Shown piece after piece: positions 46,441-58,625 of a DNA stretch of 64,000 bases. Positions within the stretch are counted from its first letter, which is position 1, and every line of letters starts with the position of its first letter. The DNA comes from Lophius americanus. Lineage: Eukaryota > Chordata > Actinopteri > Lophiiformes > Lophiidae. The notes beneath the pieces are model-generated. The model was not told the DNA's origin. It saw only the letters and a program-made list of their open reading frames with translations, and ran no database searches. A program made the translations under genes and the position numbers. Where the stretch lies: contig JBBDHG010000024.1 in assembly GCA_037951165.1 (NCBI GenBank), positions 10,472,001 through 10,536,000 on the forward strand, read 5' to 3'.

Positions 46441-46659
46441 CCGCTGTGTGGAACAGGAACAGGCACGACATAGCTTAAGACCGCCGAAGGAGGAACAAAT
46501 GAACACGAAAACAATCCTTTCATTTGGATTAATGCGGTGGAGAGACTTTCAATCGAAACTAGAAGCTCTTTAAGCGAATTTTGACCGACTGACGAGGACC
46601 GCGACGTTTGCTTCAGGACGATAACACCGCCGAATGGTCTCTGCTGCCCTGCCGCTAAG
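46440..46659 (+). other. probable first exon of an unidentified gene
   Basis: CpG-rich sequence downstream of the CCAAT/GC boxes ends at the splice donor CTAAG|GTTAGT (46659/46660). The start site near 46440 is a guess. An ATG at 46634 would give only MVSAALPL before the donor (26 nt, leaving a split codon), so the exon may be wholly 5' UTR or carry a very short coding start. Upstream ATG at 46500 meets an early stop in its frame. I do not recognise the product. The ~43-kb gap from ep400 and long following intron fit a separate gene on the same strand. Confidence 0.45.
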
Positions 46660-46690
46660 GTTAGTTAGCATCCATTGCTGGCTGTTGGTA

Positions 46691-46724
46691 TGGGGAGGGA
46701 GGGAGGGAGGGAGGAAGGGGGGGG
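46691..46724 (+). repeat. GGGA tetranucleotide microsatellite and poly-G
   Basis: (GGGA)n followed by a G-run, 32 bp after the putative first splice donor. G-quadruplex-prone on the RNA-like strand. Confidence 0.85.
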
Positions 46725-46924
46725 ACGACGAGGCTCTGTTGTTGGACGACGGGGTCCGTCTATTATCTGGAAGCGACACTCTAGTGTTAGCTTACTTAAG
46801 CTTTTCGCTGCTTCAGCCACACTGTCCCCTCAGGGATGGAGAACGGCCAAACTCTCTGGTATCTCGCATCAACGCCACACTCCTTGTTGGCTCTCTACCA
46901 TCAGCTGGTTAATTATTTTATAAA

Positions 46925-47010
46925 TCAAGAACACGTGCTACACGGCTAGCTAGGCTAAACTAGCTAGCAGCTAACAGTGCTAGCTTTCCGAGCTAGCTGT
47001 CAGAGCTGCG
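46925..47010. repeat. cluster of GCTAGC/CTAGCT words
   Basis: GGCTAGCTAGGC, AACTAGCTAGCAGCTAAC, GTGCTAGC and GAGCTAGCTG lie within about 60 bp, just inside the presumed intron. Self-complementary short-word cluster; function unknown. Confidence 0.5.
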
Positions 47011-47484
47011 GATAAGCCCGAGCCACTTGTGTATAACTGAATTAATTCCAGTTTTTTTTCTTATGCACATCGCCCACGCACCACCCCTGTCGAAGGCTGT
47101 TAACAAGCAAAGTCAACTCTCCCCATTGTGTCTGAAAGATGTGTTATCTAGCCAAACTGGTTAGTTGCTGCTCAGTTAAGCAGCAGGAGGAGCAGCCGCT
47201 GTGCGTTTGTAAACAATGGTTTACCATGAAGTTGACACTGAACCGAGCTGATAGCCAATCTAAAGCTAAACGGTATCGCTTTCCTCTGTTGTCTGATGAG
47301 TGATAACATGTAATTAGCTGTTAAAGCTGCCAAACCGTCTCGATCATCCCAAGATAATGGGAACATTCGTTTAATTGGGGTGAACGTTTGACAGTCTCAC
47401 AGAGGGTTCACTGATCATCTATAACAGTCTTAAGCACTGACAAAGAGTCAGAATATTGATGATGCTGTTACCATAGTACATGTC

Positions 47485-47830
47485 AGTGGGTGAACATTTT
47501 GTGCGATGTGTTGGAAGCAGAATAAATGGACAAGGATCTGATGGAGTATGAAAAAGGGACCAATGTGATCGCTTGACGACTGGGTCGGAGCGTTTCCAGA
47601 ACTGCAGGTCTTATAGGGTGTAACTTGTCTGCAGTACCTGCATAAAGTGCACGAAGTAAGGACATTTGGTGACAGGGTTAAGGGCGTCCAGTGCTCATGA
47701 TGTGCGGGGATAACGAAGACTAGCCCATCTTGACTGATACCACAGAAAAGCTTCTTTAGAACAAATTTCTGACAAAGGCTTGTGTGAATCCAAGCTACAT
47801 TGGAGCTTGCTGCATATGGGGATGAAAATA
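47485..47830 (+). mobile_element. Tc1/mariner-type transposase, N-terminal remnant
   Basis: The + strand reads MDKDLMEYEKGTNVIA, a stop, then RLGRSVSRTAGLIGC, matching the first helix-turn-helix of fish Tc1-type transposases, followed by degraded RQGHGRP-, RRLARL- and HRSLLRMG-like blocks (GCTTGCTGCATATGGGGATG at 47808-47827). Several stops and indels. Judging by the paired repeat consensus I know from fish, it is the same family as the C-terminal fragment at 38165-38560 on the other strand. Confidence 0.8.
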
Positions 47831-49689
47831 ATATTAATATTTAAGCTTCTTTGAAACAGTGAAAGAGATGTTGCTATTAATGTAGTTGTTATACATCCGT
47901 AAGCAGGTTTTATTGTTGTCAAAGGCTTCATTGTTTACAAGCTGAGTGTCAAACTTTTAAAAACCGTGATATCCTTACAGTCACACTAATGATATACTAT
48001 CAAGTCAGTCCAACCCTTTTGTGAAAGACCAGAGGACTGATCGTCTACTCAGATGAGGTCAACGCTACCTTAATATTGTTGTAGTGAGAAGCGGATGCCT
48101 GTTGTTATTATTAGCTCTACAACTACTTCATATCCTCCACTCCTTTAGTGAGCTTAGAGCTGTGTATGTTGATTTTCACAGATGTTAAGGAGATATTCAA
48201 CCACCATAGGCACCCCCAAATTATATTGAAAAACGGAATTGTGGAAAACGACAATTTCTTATTAATTTTTGTATTTAGCCCGGATTTAAAGATCAGCTTT
48301 GAAGAAACAAGGGATTTTTGTGGTTGACAGGATTTTAAAGGGTCAGATGCATGGGGGCTTTGTACCGGCAAGAGCTTTATATATTATTAAATGACCTTAA
48401 AACCAATTCTAAAATAAAGGGGAACCAGGAGAGTATTGTTCTGTCTTTTTTATCTATGTTAAAAGTTGAGCTGCAGACTGTCGTACTAGTTCCGATATCT
48501 CTAAAGACTTATTTGGGAAGCCATTAAGAAAGATCATTGTCTAATGCGTAAAGTTTGCGTGTCACATGTTAATGGAAGATTCAGGATTAATGTGCATTAA
48601 TAATATAGTTGTTTAAATTACGAGAGGCATTTCAATTACTGATGCTCTATACTGGAAAATGGTGATATTGTGTTATTATTTTCCGCAATGTTTTTAAATC
48701 CAGGAGTTTTCACCAGGCGAATTCAATAGCTGTGTTTTATAAAGCATTTATCTTTCTAAAAACCCTTTCCTGGTGTGCTTGACTTGTGTTTTCTATGTTT
48801 ATTAATAATTACAAAAGTAGCATAAAATGGCTTAACCGTAGTCATTTCAGTCAGGTTGAACAATGTCCCCCGCAGCGGACGGCTTTAGTAGATCAGTTAA
48901 GGGAAATAATTACCATGAGGCTTTCTTGTTTGTCAACTAGGAAAAGCTTTTTGCTAAATTTCCAGAGGCTTGTTTGTCAATGCCCATCTTGTGAAGTGTA
49001 CATTGTGCTTATTCAGTTGTGTGGCTTTCAAATTCATTAATTTGAAAGTCTGAATACTATCTAGCGTAAATATCAATTAAAGGAGTAACACAGTTTTATC
49101 CCACTGTGATTTCCTCGCTGACCGTACTGAACTCCGGTCTACCTGTGTGTCCAAACAATAGTAAGGTCCAGCTCATTGGGATTAAAGCTCCTCACAATGC
49201 TCCTTGTTTCTCCATAAGAAACGGTGTGATATAAATGCATACAAGGCTGTCAAAGAAAGGTATTAGAAAAACGTCTGGCAGGCATCCTGGTCCAATATAT
49301 CTACATCTGTGTCTGAATAAATTAACATGCATCTATGATTGTAATTATGATCTGAGACAAGCTTTCATGTGGTAATTCACATTACCTTCACTAAAAACCA
49401 ATGCTTAATGAATACTCTATCATATCCAACTGCCTCTGTATTTCACCCACTTTCCAAGGAAGTAGTTCTGTGACGGGATGACTTTTTTTCTCATTGTGGT
49501 CTTAACACAACACATAACAGCGTAGCGGTGGTTAGCTACACACCAACTTCCCAAAATACTAGTGAGTGTTGTTGGCTGTGCAGCTGTTTTAAATGCGTAA
49601 CAGAGCAGCGTTTGTAGTTTTATTTAAAATGTCCTTCCTGTGTCTCTTATTGGTGCTTAGCAAACAGTCTTACTCCAAAGCAAATCACC

Positions 49690-50205
49690 TATCCATGTGC
49701 CATACATCTTGCTCTTGTCTACCCCATACCTCTGATATCAAAGTCTATGCAAAGTCTCCGGGCGTTTGATGTCACAGTGTCGACATCTTCATTAGATGAA
49801 AGGTGCCTGGATATAAGAAAGCTGCCCAAGAAAGCTGACTGTCTTGGGCTAAATAAATGCTAAAACAAAACAAACACAAAAAAGATGGTTAAATATGGTG
49901 ATGAGCTCTATTGCGTGTGTGACTGTGGTGATATGATGTCACAGCCATATCAGTAAGACCACCCTTAAAAAAAAGAGTTAATTATTCACAGAAATTTCTG
50001 ATCGTAATGCTTGAGATTCTATGTGTGTAGGTGGTTTACTTTTGTATAACTAATTAAATAATGTATTGTAACTGTATTGTGAAGTCTTGCATACTTAATA
50101 ATCATCCTATTTTTTTTGCCAGTTATAATAAGGTAACATACAGATGTGGAAGGAGTGTTTTCCTGATTTCATGTAAAATCATTGATTTTGTAAAATGTGC
50201 CGTGA
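49690..50205 (+). repeat. unclassified repeat, copy 2 (paired with 45490-46060)
   Basis: TGATGTCACAGTGTCGACAT, GGTGCCTGGATATAAGAA, GAGATTCTATGTGTGTAGG, GGTAACATACAGATGTGGAA and TTTTCCTGATTTCATG follow the order of copy 1. Diverged, same orientation, 3 kb inside the presumed intron. Confidence 0.7.
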
Positions 50206-53029
50206 CGTTTATTTGTCTTTTGTGTCCACCACAGGTTTAATACATTTTACTATGTTACAAATGTATATTAGTGTCCTAAAACAATAAATAAATAACAGCA
50301 AATGCTTTTTTTCTTTTCTTTTTGTGCTTTCATTCTAAAACCACCACTTTCCACAAACACTTTGACCAAAGTACTTCCTCACATCTTTACTGACAGTTGC
50401 ATTGAATCTGAGAAACATCACTGTCACATAAAAATTAGATGACATGCATGACTGGGGAGTTTTATTTTTTATGTCACCATGACATTAAAAAAAAATTCTA
50501 AATCAAATTAGGCCCCTGCAGTTTTGTTAGTGCCCCTTATTATGGGGTGTTAAATGATCTTTGTGAGTTGAATTTTCCCAGTTAATTTAATTTGACATCT
50601 GCCTTGTGATCATACATGATAAATTTGCGCTGGTTTCCAATCAAAGAAAATGTGGCCTCCTGATATGGACCCGCAGTCAAATCTGTTGTTGATGGCCGAG
50701 TAACAATTACGAGTCAGTCTAAATGAAATGAATCACCAACAGTTATGATTTGGTTGATAAATATAGTCATTGTTTCATCAAAAATATAGAACCTTTGTTG
50801 GTTCCAGCGGTGGATCTGCTGCGTGTCTTTGGGTTTTGGGTCTTTGACTTGCTGACCCGAGTTCTATGCAGCAATGTAGTGTCCGCTTAGTAGACGGGAT
50901 TGTAAAGCGTTAAATGAGAGTGAGGAGATGTCTCTCCCTTTTCCAAGAGGTTAATGGGGGCGAAGATAATCCCATGCTCAACGTGGTGCCTCAGGGAGAC
51001 GGTTTGACGGCGTGTTCAATTAATTTCGATATTAGGAAACACAAAACAGTTATGAACTAAAACAGATGAGTTCTTGTTAATTTTTATTGTCTGTGAACGA
51101 TCACCCCTCATGCTGAATTCTTTGGAGGATGAAAAGGCATGTTCAATCCCAAAAGACTTCTTTGAAAAAAAGAAATCAACACTTTTAATTAACAACTTTA
51201 ATTAAAGTTTGAATGATTCTGTTTATCGAGTTATCTTTGAAATCGGATAAAAATATTGAGTTTTTTTCTTTTCTCTGATTTTAATAAAGCATATAAAAAT
51301 AATTCTGCTGTTTATTTAGATAGTGTGGAAAAGATCATTCATAACAGGGTTGTAACTTGAACAGCATTGCTGATACGGTGCATTTGTACCACTGATGTAG
51401 ATACTAGCATATCTCAGCAAACTCCTGTTCTACTACTATTCTACAGGGATGATAGCGTCTCTTCATTTAGGGCATCAATTATCAGCAAATACATCCAATA
51501 GTTGATCAAAAGAGAATTTGTCACCACATATTTTGGCTGTCTCTTACTCATTTCAGTCATTTTCAATGAAAAATATCAAACATTTGATGGTTTCAGTTCC
51601 AGGATTATTTTTTGACATTTTATCAGCTGCACACAATATTAATCCGTTCAATTAATAATGACAATTCTAAGCAACATTTGCAATAATTAACAATAAAACC
51701 AATAAGACAAATAGTATAAACACATAAAAATGCAATAAGGATGAAATATTAAAGAAACATTGGTAATGAAATGGAGTTTGATAAGTGATTAAAAGATATT
51801 AGTATAAGATGTTACTATATCTACTAGCATCATATGGTAGCTGCTTGCCTGTAGCCCTTCTTAAATCAAAATCATCTTACACCAAAGCAATGATAAGACC
51901 CCCTAAGTGCTCTGTTTGTGTACACTGGACAAAACAAGGATGGCACTCGGGAGTGTTATTTTAAATACTGTGCCTGTGTTATGCCAATATAAACTGCATG
52001 AGGTGTAATATCACCCTGTCTTACTGGATAAAACAAAAGTGGATTTCTTGTTGAGATCATTTCCAGTTGAAAGAAGGTAATAAAGCAGGGAATATATGTT
52101 ATAGCAGTTTACAGTATATCACAAAATGTTGAAATTAACAATGGAATTGGTGGGGACAGGGGTCCACCGGCCATGTCCCACATACCTATCCCTCTGTAAG
52201 ATGAGTCGGACTGTTTAGATAGCGGTGCATCAGAGGCAGGCACACCTGACTGTAAAAAGAAGACGATTGGGTTAAATCACATTATACTAGTAACACAATT
52301 ATGAGCAATTAAAATGACTAATTGCAACTCTAACTTTGCAGCTAGAGTATGCGCTGCTAACTGGCAAAAGACGCCTGAAATGAACTTGTACTATGGAATT
52401 CAGAGCAGCACTTCAGATGCTTTAATAGGACATTATAATCCTTCTCCCCTTACTCAACGTGCAACAATGGTGAATGACTGATGATGATGGCTTGGCCACA
52501 TACAAGAACATTAACCTGAGATGTTGGTGTGTCATTATTTATTACCTAATAGAGCCTCAGTTGAAATATCAACCTGTTTTTTTTGTTAGATTTGACACCA
52601 ACGTCTTCATTAGCTCTGTAATATGCACAGACAGTAGTAAACAGAGGGTGAGCTTCTTTTCGCAAATCCAGTTAGGGCTCTCTTCTGATCTGTTTTACCA
52701 ATGAGCATTTCGTACTTAACGTTTATATTTACTGTCGTTACAGTACAATAAATGATAATTATAGGCAAATGACACAGCTTTAGTCTACTGCGGTGTACTT
52801 TACGAACTATTAAGTTGACACACATAAACCAAAGAGGGAAATAAGAAGCAGTCAGTGTGAAACTGCCTCCCAGTCACATTCCCTCCTCCCACCGTTTCCC
52901 TCTCACTGAAGGAGTCACAGCAGCTGTCTAGCATTTTTCTCTCACTAGCGGGCTGCACCTGGTAGGCTTCATGTGTGGAGAATGTAATCCTTGATGCAGT
53001 GCGGTAGAATATTATGATCAAGCACAGCT

Positions 53030-53250
53030 GGTCTGTTTCAGTGCCGCCAATTACTCATCACGGTGTTATTGAAGTGGACACAGTTCCAGTGGCCATTAAT
53101 CTGGCTGTTGTATTGTTTTCTGGCATTGCTGTTTGTTGTTTGAGGAAAGTGCCTCTCATACATCAGCCAATACAATGACTTTCCCCTCATTTTGAATGTC
53201 TCCTAAGATTCCTTGGAAGCTGGCAAGAAACTTGATCAGCAACTGTTTAT
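53030..53250. promoter_or_regulatory. candidate conserved non-coding element
   Basis: Non-repetitive intronic text with CCAATTACTCATCACGG, GTGGCCATTAATCTGGC and CAGCCAATACAATGAC, resembling homeodomain and CCAAT-factor sites. No coding signal. Inference only. Confidence 0.22.
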
Positions 53251-56200
53251 ATGACTGATACAAATCATCAGTCATTTTTCATGTAAATAATGTCAAAACA
53301 TTTTTAGGATTAATGCATTTGTTTGTCCGTTATATTATTAAATGTAATGCATTTGTGTGTTCAAATAGTTGGACGGACAAAGGAACCAATTTGTAGAAAG
53401 TTTGATGACACATTTTCCAATTTTATTTCATTATCATTTGACTCTTTGTCAATAATCAATAACGCATATCTTTGCTAACGCCAAGCAACTCCAGCCCTTT
53501 ATCTGCATCAGCACCAAAAGTGAGTCGGTTCCAACTAACCACTGGACATGAATGGAATCATAAACTCCTCAGCGGAGGTAATAATTGCTAGGGGCAGCCC
53601 TATAAGGATGCAGCAGTCAAAAGAGAGGGGGTTGGGTATGCTGGTCCTTCTGGCCTCGGGGTTAATGGGGTCTGGAGGTCAGACAGGATTGTCACTCCAT
53701 AGCACTCACAAATTGTATCAGTCCATCCAGGAATTTGTAATGTTGCTTGCGATAATTTAACAAATAGAGAAACATCACGCTTGTTGCTAACTCATTTCCA
53801 CATTGGATCCGCTTGAAATCAGTGTCGCCATGTGAAGTGACTTAAAATCAATCTTTGACCTCGACCCTCCTGCACGATTATGGTGGTGTGATAAATAAGG
53901 ATGTTCTTTTCTGTCCTCCTGAGATGTTTAAAACTCCTTACAAGCACTGCCAGTTTTGACGGCGGGTGATCTCTGGTAATTAGACTGTTGAACGCAGTCT
54001 GGTTTATATCAGTTTCACATGTTAACCGTTAGTTCCATACTTTAGCAAGCTGAAGATAAGGACTATTGGTATCATTCTTATCTGCAATGAATAGTTGATC
54101 GTAAGAAAATAGTCCCTCCCAGTATTTGGATAGTCTATTCAGTATATTTAAATGTAAAACATTTGCCGGTTCTGGCTTCCTAAACGCGAACAGGTGCTGC
54201 TTTACTTTGTGTTAAAAGTGATTTATTATTCATTTGGCTTTTCATTTCTTGGACTATAAAGTGGAGCTTGTTGGACTTTTGGTCAAGATTGGTGGACTGG
54301 ATTAGCGGAGATTATGAGTAACCCTGTGGCCAGTTATTTCCTCAACTCTGTTGTGCAACACGGATGACAGGACATCACTCCTGTTTGTGTGCCGACTACA
54401 GCTGTGTGTAGTGTTTTATCTATCTGATTAGCTTAATGTTCCACTCTGAACGTGGTTTGTTTTTCACATTCTGGAAAGCATATTGACGAGGGCAGCCGAG
54501 GTCACACACACACGTCGGGGCTGATGTTCTTAGGGTGGAAATATCATAGTAGTGCTGGTGAAAGGTATGAAGTCTTAAGTGGAGTACAATTGCAGGTTGT
54601 GGTGTACGCATGTCTTGACATGTGGATCCTTGACAGTGCTGCTGATGTGATGTCTGGTATGTCTTTTCTGATTTGCTTTTCGTCTTCCACTGTTCATAAT
54701 TCAAAACGGTGCGTGTCAAATCTATGCCTTACTCCCACACCAGAATGTACAGGCTGTGTGAGGCGGCTGTCTTGTCAACAGAGGCACTGAGGTTGCATGC
54801 GGACACAGAGAAGAACATTTTAAAGCTTTTGAATAATGAAGCAAGAGCGAGGAATTGGTCAGCTCAACTGACAAGTACTCTCCTCAGTTTGCTTTCCTGC
54901 TCCTCAGCATGGACAGCTGAATGCCAGGTGGGCCTTCGGAACAGAACCCACGGGGAATAATAAATGATATCTAAAGTTGAGACCTCATACGTGAGTCACA
55001 TTGTGTTAGAGGGAGTGCCATCAAGAAGGTCTGCTGGGAGTAATAAATCCTAAATAGAATCGCACAACCCCAAATAATCTTTATTTTTCATATATGTAAT
55101 TTGTTGTTTGATGATCAATTTAGTTTCTTTACTATACTTAAACCAATTACGCAAGTGAAGGGTTGATTAAATCAGGAAAGAGCTTTTTAGTGGTGGCGTG
55201 GGGATGAATTGCATTCAAAAATTTTCAGTGCTCACTACCACTTACCCAGAGTAAGGACAAAGCCACCTCAGGCAAGTGGTGAATGTTTTTTCTTCTGGAG
55301 CTCAGTCATCTTGCTTTTTTAATCATTGTCGGCACTTGAAGACAGGCAGAACAATATTGAACGTGTCAGTCATTTTGCAAACCGGAGTTCATGGAGTTCA
55401 TCAGGAGTGATGTTAGGCCTTGATTTATGGAACGACTTGAATCAGCATTACATCTTCCCGAAATAATATACATCTAATCTGGAACCTTGGTTGTACCGTT
55501 CCTCTCAGATTATCTGTTAGTGTGAGGCGTTTTCAGATCCAATCCTGGACCTCCTGTGTCACTTGAAAATAATTCAAAATCAACATTGATAACTTAATTC
55601 AACTAAATGTAGTCATCTGTATTAATTAATTAATTTTAATTGAGTGTATTAGATTCTTTTCTTGAGTGTGTCTTCGTTGGCTGTCCCTTTCCCAAAAGCA
55701 GTCCACTTTTATTTTTCTCTAGCTGTAAAGGGTTACAGAAGCAAGTGGTTGCACCACGTCAGTATCCATTTTGTTTACATCTCAGATCAAATGAGGTCAT
55801 GCATTGCTCCTTTCCTGAGATAATAGTGTATTTAAATATTCTGTAGTGTGTGATATGCCATTATTTCAAGCCTTGTCGTGTATGCATGTTTGAGACGAGG
55901 GAGAAGTTTTCCGTGTGTGACGCAACTTGAATTTCAAATGGATTTGGATTAAAAGACTCCTCTAGCCTGAGCCCTGCACTGTGGGGATGTGGGTGAAATT
56001 CCGACTATGTATTGCATAGTCTGCTTCAAGTTAGAGATCAAAGTGAATGAAATTAAACATGACTCTTGAGTTTTAGGTCATAACCACGAATATATAAACA
56101 GATTTTGTTATGTCTTCAAGATGTGGGAAAAACTTTTTCTTTTTTTCGCTATATACTGCAATATGAAAAATAACTAATTTTTTACCAGACAACCAAAACA

Positions 56201-57549
56201 GCATCTGAGAAACGATCATTACAGAACTAAAATGGCTCTACTAAACCAGAGAAAAGAGAAAATGACGTGATAATAAATGTATGTCTCTAAATATCAACTC
56301 TGCAGAAACATATAGACCAGAAGTCACAAATGCTGAAAACATCCACGCATTTTACTAATCAGTTATCCATTTTGACGAAGTAGGCAAATCGTGACAGGCT
56401 TTTAAATCCTTTGTAAACTGGCTGGGGGGATGAAGCTGAAATTGTATTTAACTTTAATAAGCTTAGCCCAACCTTATGGAATTTGTTACATAGCTTCCTT
56501 GTTCGCTGCGGATTTAAGTGGTAATACATTGTTATATAGCCGTGAGTCACAGATGGTTGAACCTGACTTATACCAATCCTATATTCTTAAGTATTATTTA
56601 TATCATAATCACCCCCGTTACCCTGAAACTTTAATGAGCCGACGCGGCAGGATGGAAAAATCAAGCGCTCGGGCCAAAGGAATAAAGTTTGAGTGTTTTA
56701 TGTATTGTACAGTTCTGTTTCTGACTTTGGGTACTAAGGTAGCTAACCTTCTATTAGCGACGTTCCTTCATACGATTTATATAACGCCAGTATGATGTTT
56801 GGCTATACACGCCGATTCAGAAATGTATTGATTGAACATCCCCGGAAATCTTAATTAATGTTAGCCTTCTGTGATCAGCCACAATATTCTTAACAGGATT
56901 TGTGTTACCAGGATTTTTTCCAGATAAAATAAATGATCTAATAATTATTTAAGACAGCTGATTTGGTGAGAAAAGGGCAACAACAAAATATAAAGTGCAT
57001 AAAATGATTGGTAATAAGATATTTTATGAACTAAACAGGTTGCAGGCTCTTCAGAGCTAACATGAACCTGATGGAATCATGTAGTGAATGATTTCATACG
57101 GCAGTGAGTTTGTAAAAGACCACATTTTAAGCGAATTGATGAAAAAACATTTTGACTTTTTTACGAGCAACCCATTGTACTTGTAATATTTTCACAAATG
57201 TCGGCAAACATGACAACTTCATTAAGCCTAAAACTGCTGTGTTAAATCAAGCATGCAAAGTGATATTGATATGTACGTGAGCATGTGTGTGCATGTGCGA
57301 ACTCAGAGAGACATCCCGCCCCAGTCTCCAGTTTATTGCACTCAAGTTTGGTTTGTTTCCCCCCACAATCTCAATCCTGTTCACGACCACATAATGAAAC
57401 ATGACTGAAAAGGCCGTACTGTGTTTTACCACGGATTCCCATAAAAGAGCCCTGCCAGGGAGGGCCACTCGGAAAGAACTGACTGAGAAATACAAACGCC
57501 AACTTGATTTTTCCTTCTTCTGACAGAGTCCATAAACAGTTTTTCTGTT

Positions 57550-57582
57550 CTTTTCTTTCTTTCTTTCTTTTTTTTTTTTTTT
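57550..57582 (+). repeat. CTTT microsatellite / poly-T
   Basis: TTTTCTTTCTTTCTTTCTTT then a 15-nt T-run. Confidence 0.9.
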
Positions 57583-57827
57583 ACCTTTAGTGGCCTACAT
57601 TGATGTAGATTTCACAGCATGAGAGTTCATGACCAACACTGGCAGCTCTGGGACATTCAATGTGTGTGTAGTTACATACTGAAAACAAACCGCTTGTCAA
57701 AGAACCCTCAAATCAAGTAAGCTAAGTTCTGTCAGGTGGTCCTCTTATTAGTCATGAAAAAATTAAATCTTGAGTTTCCCTTGAATGTGAAGCATTTTTT
57801 TTCTTCAACAAAACAATGAAACAGTGG

Positions 57828-57935
57828 TGTGACAGTGAGCCCGCTGTTCTTCCATATAAAGAAGGAAGATACTTTCCTTTTTCCATTTTAAGGAATGTGG
57901 CAAAACACAAGCGGTGACGGGGGCATGCTCAAGTG
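57828..57935 (+). repeat. unclassified repeat, partial copy 3
   Basis: CTTCCATATAAAGAAGG, ACAAGCGGTGACGGGGGCAT and CTCAAGTGAGCTGACA parallel CTTCCATATAAGGAGGGCG, AGCAGTAACAGGTCATG and TAAGTAAGTTGACC of copy 1 (45580-45645). Confidence 0.55.
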
Positions 57936-58479
57936 AGCTGACACATATAAACACACCATTTGCAACCTCGTAGTTACCAGAGTATGACAGTGTGGTTGGG
58001 CAGTGCAGTGTGAATGGCCTGGCTTGCCAGTCGTGGTATGAATGTTTGTGTACATGGGTGAATGCGTCATTTGTTGTAAAGCCCCGGAGACTTAAGCAGA
58101 GCCATAACATGCAAGATCCTTTGTGTAAATTTCATCACACATGGAGAACACAAACTGTACATGCAGGTTGATAGCTATTATCTTCTTGGTGCCTGATGGT
58201 GTTGCAGAATGTTATAGACTATTCAGGGTTGGTTTCAAGTGGCTTTCAGAGATCTCCGAGATAGCTGGAAGTCATTTCTGTTATTTGTATATATAAACTC
58301 ACATATTGGATTTGGGTGTTGTATGTTCCAGTAGAAGATACAGTACTTGGGTCTTGACTGACATAGCCATAAAGGTCCAGTTGTACTCAAGCGAGGGGAG
58401 AGGGTAGAACATTATGTAATGTAGCTATTCAGCCTATATAGCCTAACTTAGCAAAAGTTCTTTGCTTTTCGGCAGCCTA

Positions 58480-58625
58480 AGCCCCAGCTCCTGGCTCTCG
58501 AAACTGGAACCAGATATGCACAAACTCTTTGCCGGTCTGGAGCCAAGAACCGATTTATGTCAGGGGCTTGGGGCGGGGTTATTGTGACGAACAAGACCGG
58601 CACTAACACTGAACCGCCGTTTTAA
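58480..58625. repeat. possible hAT-type repeat fragment
   Basis: CCCCAGCTCCTGGCTC, GAAACTGGAACCAGATATGC, GGGGCGGGGTTATTGTGACG and AACAAGACCGGCAC are reminiscent of fish hAT-type repeats. No TIRs or target-site duplication identified. Confidence 0.3.

Noticed and set aside
47172..49040. Further exons of the gene starting at 46.4 kb
   Set aside because: Open frames here overlap the Tc1 fragment or AT-rich DNA and lack splice-site support.
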